NCBI GenBank assembly: GCA_002494215.1
Contig: DLBF01000033.1
Span: 694-8,094, forward strand
DNA: 7,401 nucleotides
Reading direction: 5' to 3'
From: Prevotellaceae bacterium UBA7028
Lineage (GTDB): Bacteria; Bacteroidota; Bacteroidia; Bacteroidales; Bacteroidaceae
Shown: positions 7,180 through 7,401 of the stretch, one piece after another
How the letters are laid out: every line of letters begins with the position of its first letter
Numbering within the stretch: the stretch's first letter is position 1
Position numbers and translations under genes: made by a program
The notes under the pieces: generated by a model
What the model was told of the DNA's origin: nothing
What the model saw: only the letters and a program-made list of their open reading frames with translations
The model's database searches: none

Positions 7180-7401
7180 TTATTTAACTTCGAATCCGGG
7201 AATTACTTTGGCGAATTTCTCACGAAGAGTCTCAACAGTATCCCAGTCTTTGTTATTATCGGATGCAAAATAAAATCCCTGTTCCACGAAATGGGCTCCC
7301 GGATAGTGGTTCAGATAATCTTTAATGGTATGGTTGAAGGCTACCGAAGGAAGAATGGCATAATACTGCCCCAAATCAATGGTACTCAAAGAATCGGTAG
7401 G
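7180..7401 (-). CDS. pseB: UDP-GlcNAc 4,6-dehydratase (inverting), C-terminal part (5' end off window)
   Basis: The frame is open to the right edge, so only the last 73 residues and the stop are present; the coding strand enters the window as PTDSLSTIDLGQYYAILPS. PseB is an NADP-dependent short-chain dehydrogenase/reductase that converts UDP-GlcNAc to UDP-2-acetamido-2,6-dideoxy-beta-L-arabino-hexos-4-ulose, the first committed step to pseudaminic acid. The catalytic Rossmann domain is outside the window. What is seen matches the C-terminal substrate region of PseB as I remember it: a Thr-Ile-Asp-x-x-x-x-Tyr-x-Ile-x-Pro block, then GFYFASDNNKDWDTVETLRE near the end, close to the F-x-Y-A/S-S-D-x-N-D-x-x-L-T/S-V-E-E-L-R pattern of the family. 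Its place directly before pseC, in the standard pseB-pseC order, supports the call strongly. Confidence 0.85.
   Translation of the reverse strand, partial: PTDSLSTIDLGQYYAILPSVAFNHTIKDYLNHYPGAHFVEQGFYFASDNNKDWDTVETLREKFAKVIPGFEVK

Overview
The window is part of a surface-glycan (capsule, O-antigen or protein O-glycan) biosynthesis region. It most likely comes from a Bacteroidales bacterium of Prevotella/Bacteroides type. This rests on the style of the proteins (an IWGWASWRR-type glycosyltransferase, a Bacteroidetes-like acyltransferase 3, a nonulosonate gene set), tight gene packing and weak Shine-Dalgarno signals. The taxon is inferred from memory of protein families, not from a search.

Left part, + strand (1-1667): the C-terminal 220 residues of a glycosyltransferase cut by the window edge, followed 6 bases later by an integral-membrane acyltransferase 3 gene. 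The acyltransferase is broken by a -1 frameshift near position 906; the two pieces join into a normal-length protein of about 332 residues.

Right part, - strand (1655-7401): a tightly packed operon transcribed right to left. The order is pseB (3' end only), pseC, pseF, a 210-residue GNAT acetyltransferase, pseH-like GNAT, pseI, and a 508-residue Capsule_synth/GT-B-like protein. Junctions range from an 8-base overlap to a 13-base gap, so the genes are probably cotranscribed and partly translationally coupled. The promoter must lie beyond the right edge.

Together these genes would convert UDP-GlcNAc to CMP-pseudaminic acid. PseB is the 4,6-dehydratase/5-epimerase, PseC the 4-aminotransferase, PseH the N4-acetyltransferase, PseI the condensing synthase using PEP, and PseF the CMP activator. 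The UDP-sugar hydrolase PseG is not visible anywhere in the window. The last gene is a good candidate for the transferase that places pseudaminic acid on the glycan: it has an HP motif and a GSTTGVEA motif like those of CMP-sugar-using GT-B enzymes, plus an unusual N-terminal four-cysteine cluster.

The two transcription units converge and their coding sequences overlap by 13 bases with no visible terminator between them. No RNA genes, insertion sequences or CRISPR arrays were seen, and no stretch longer than 300 bases lacks a gene. The most unusual sequence-level feature is a perfect 11-bp hairpin with a UUCG loop inside the 210-residue GNAT gene, lying in what looks like a Ser-rich insertion.
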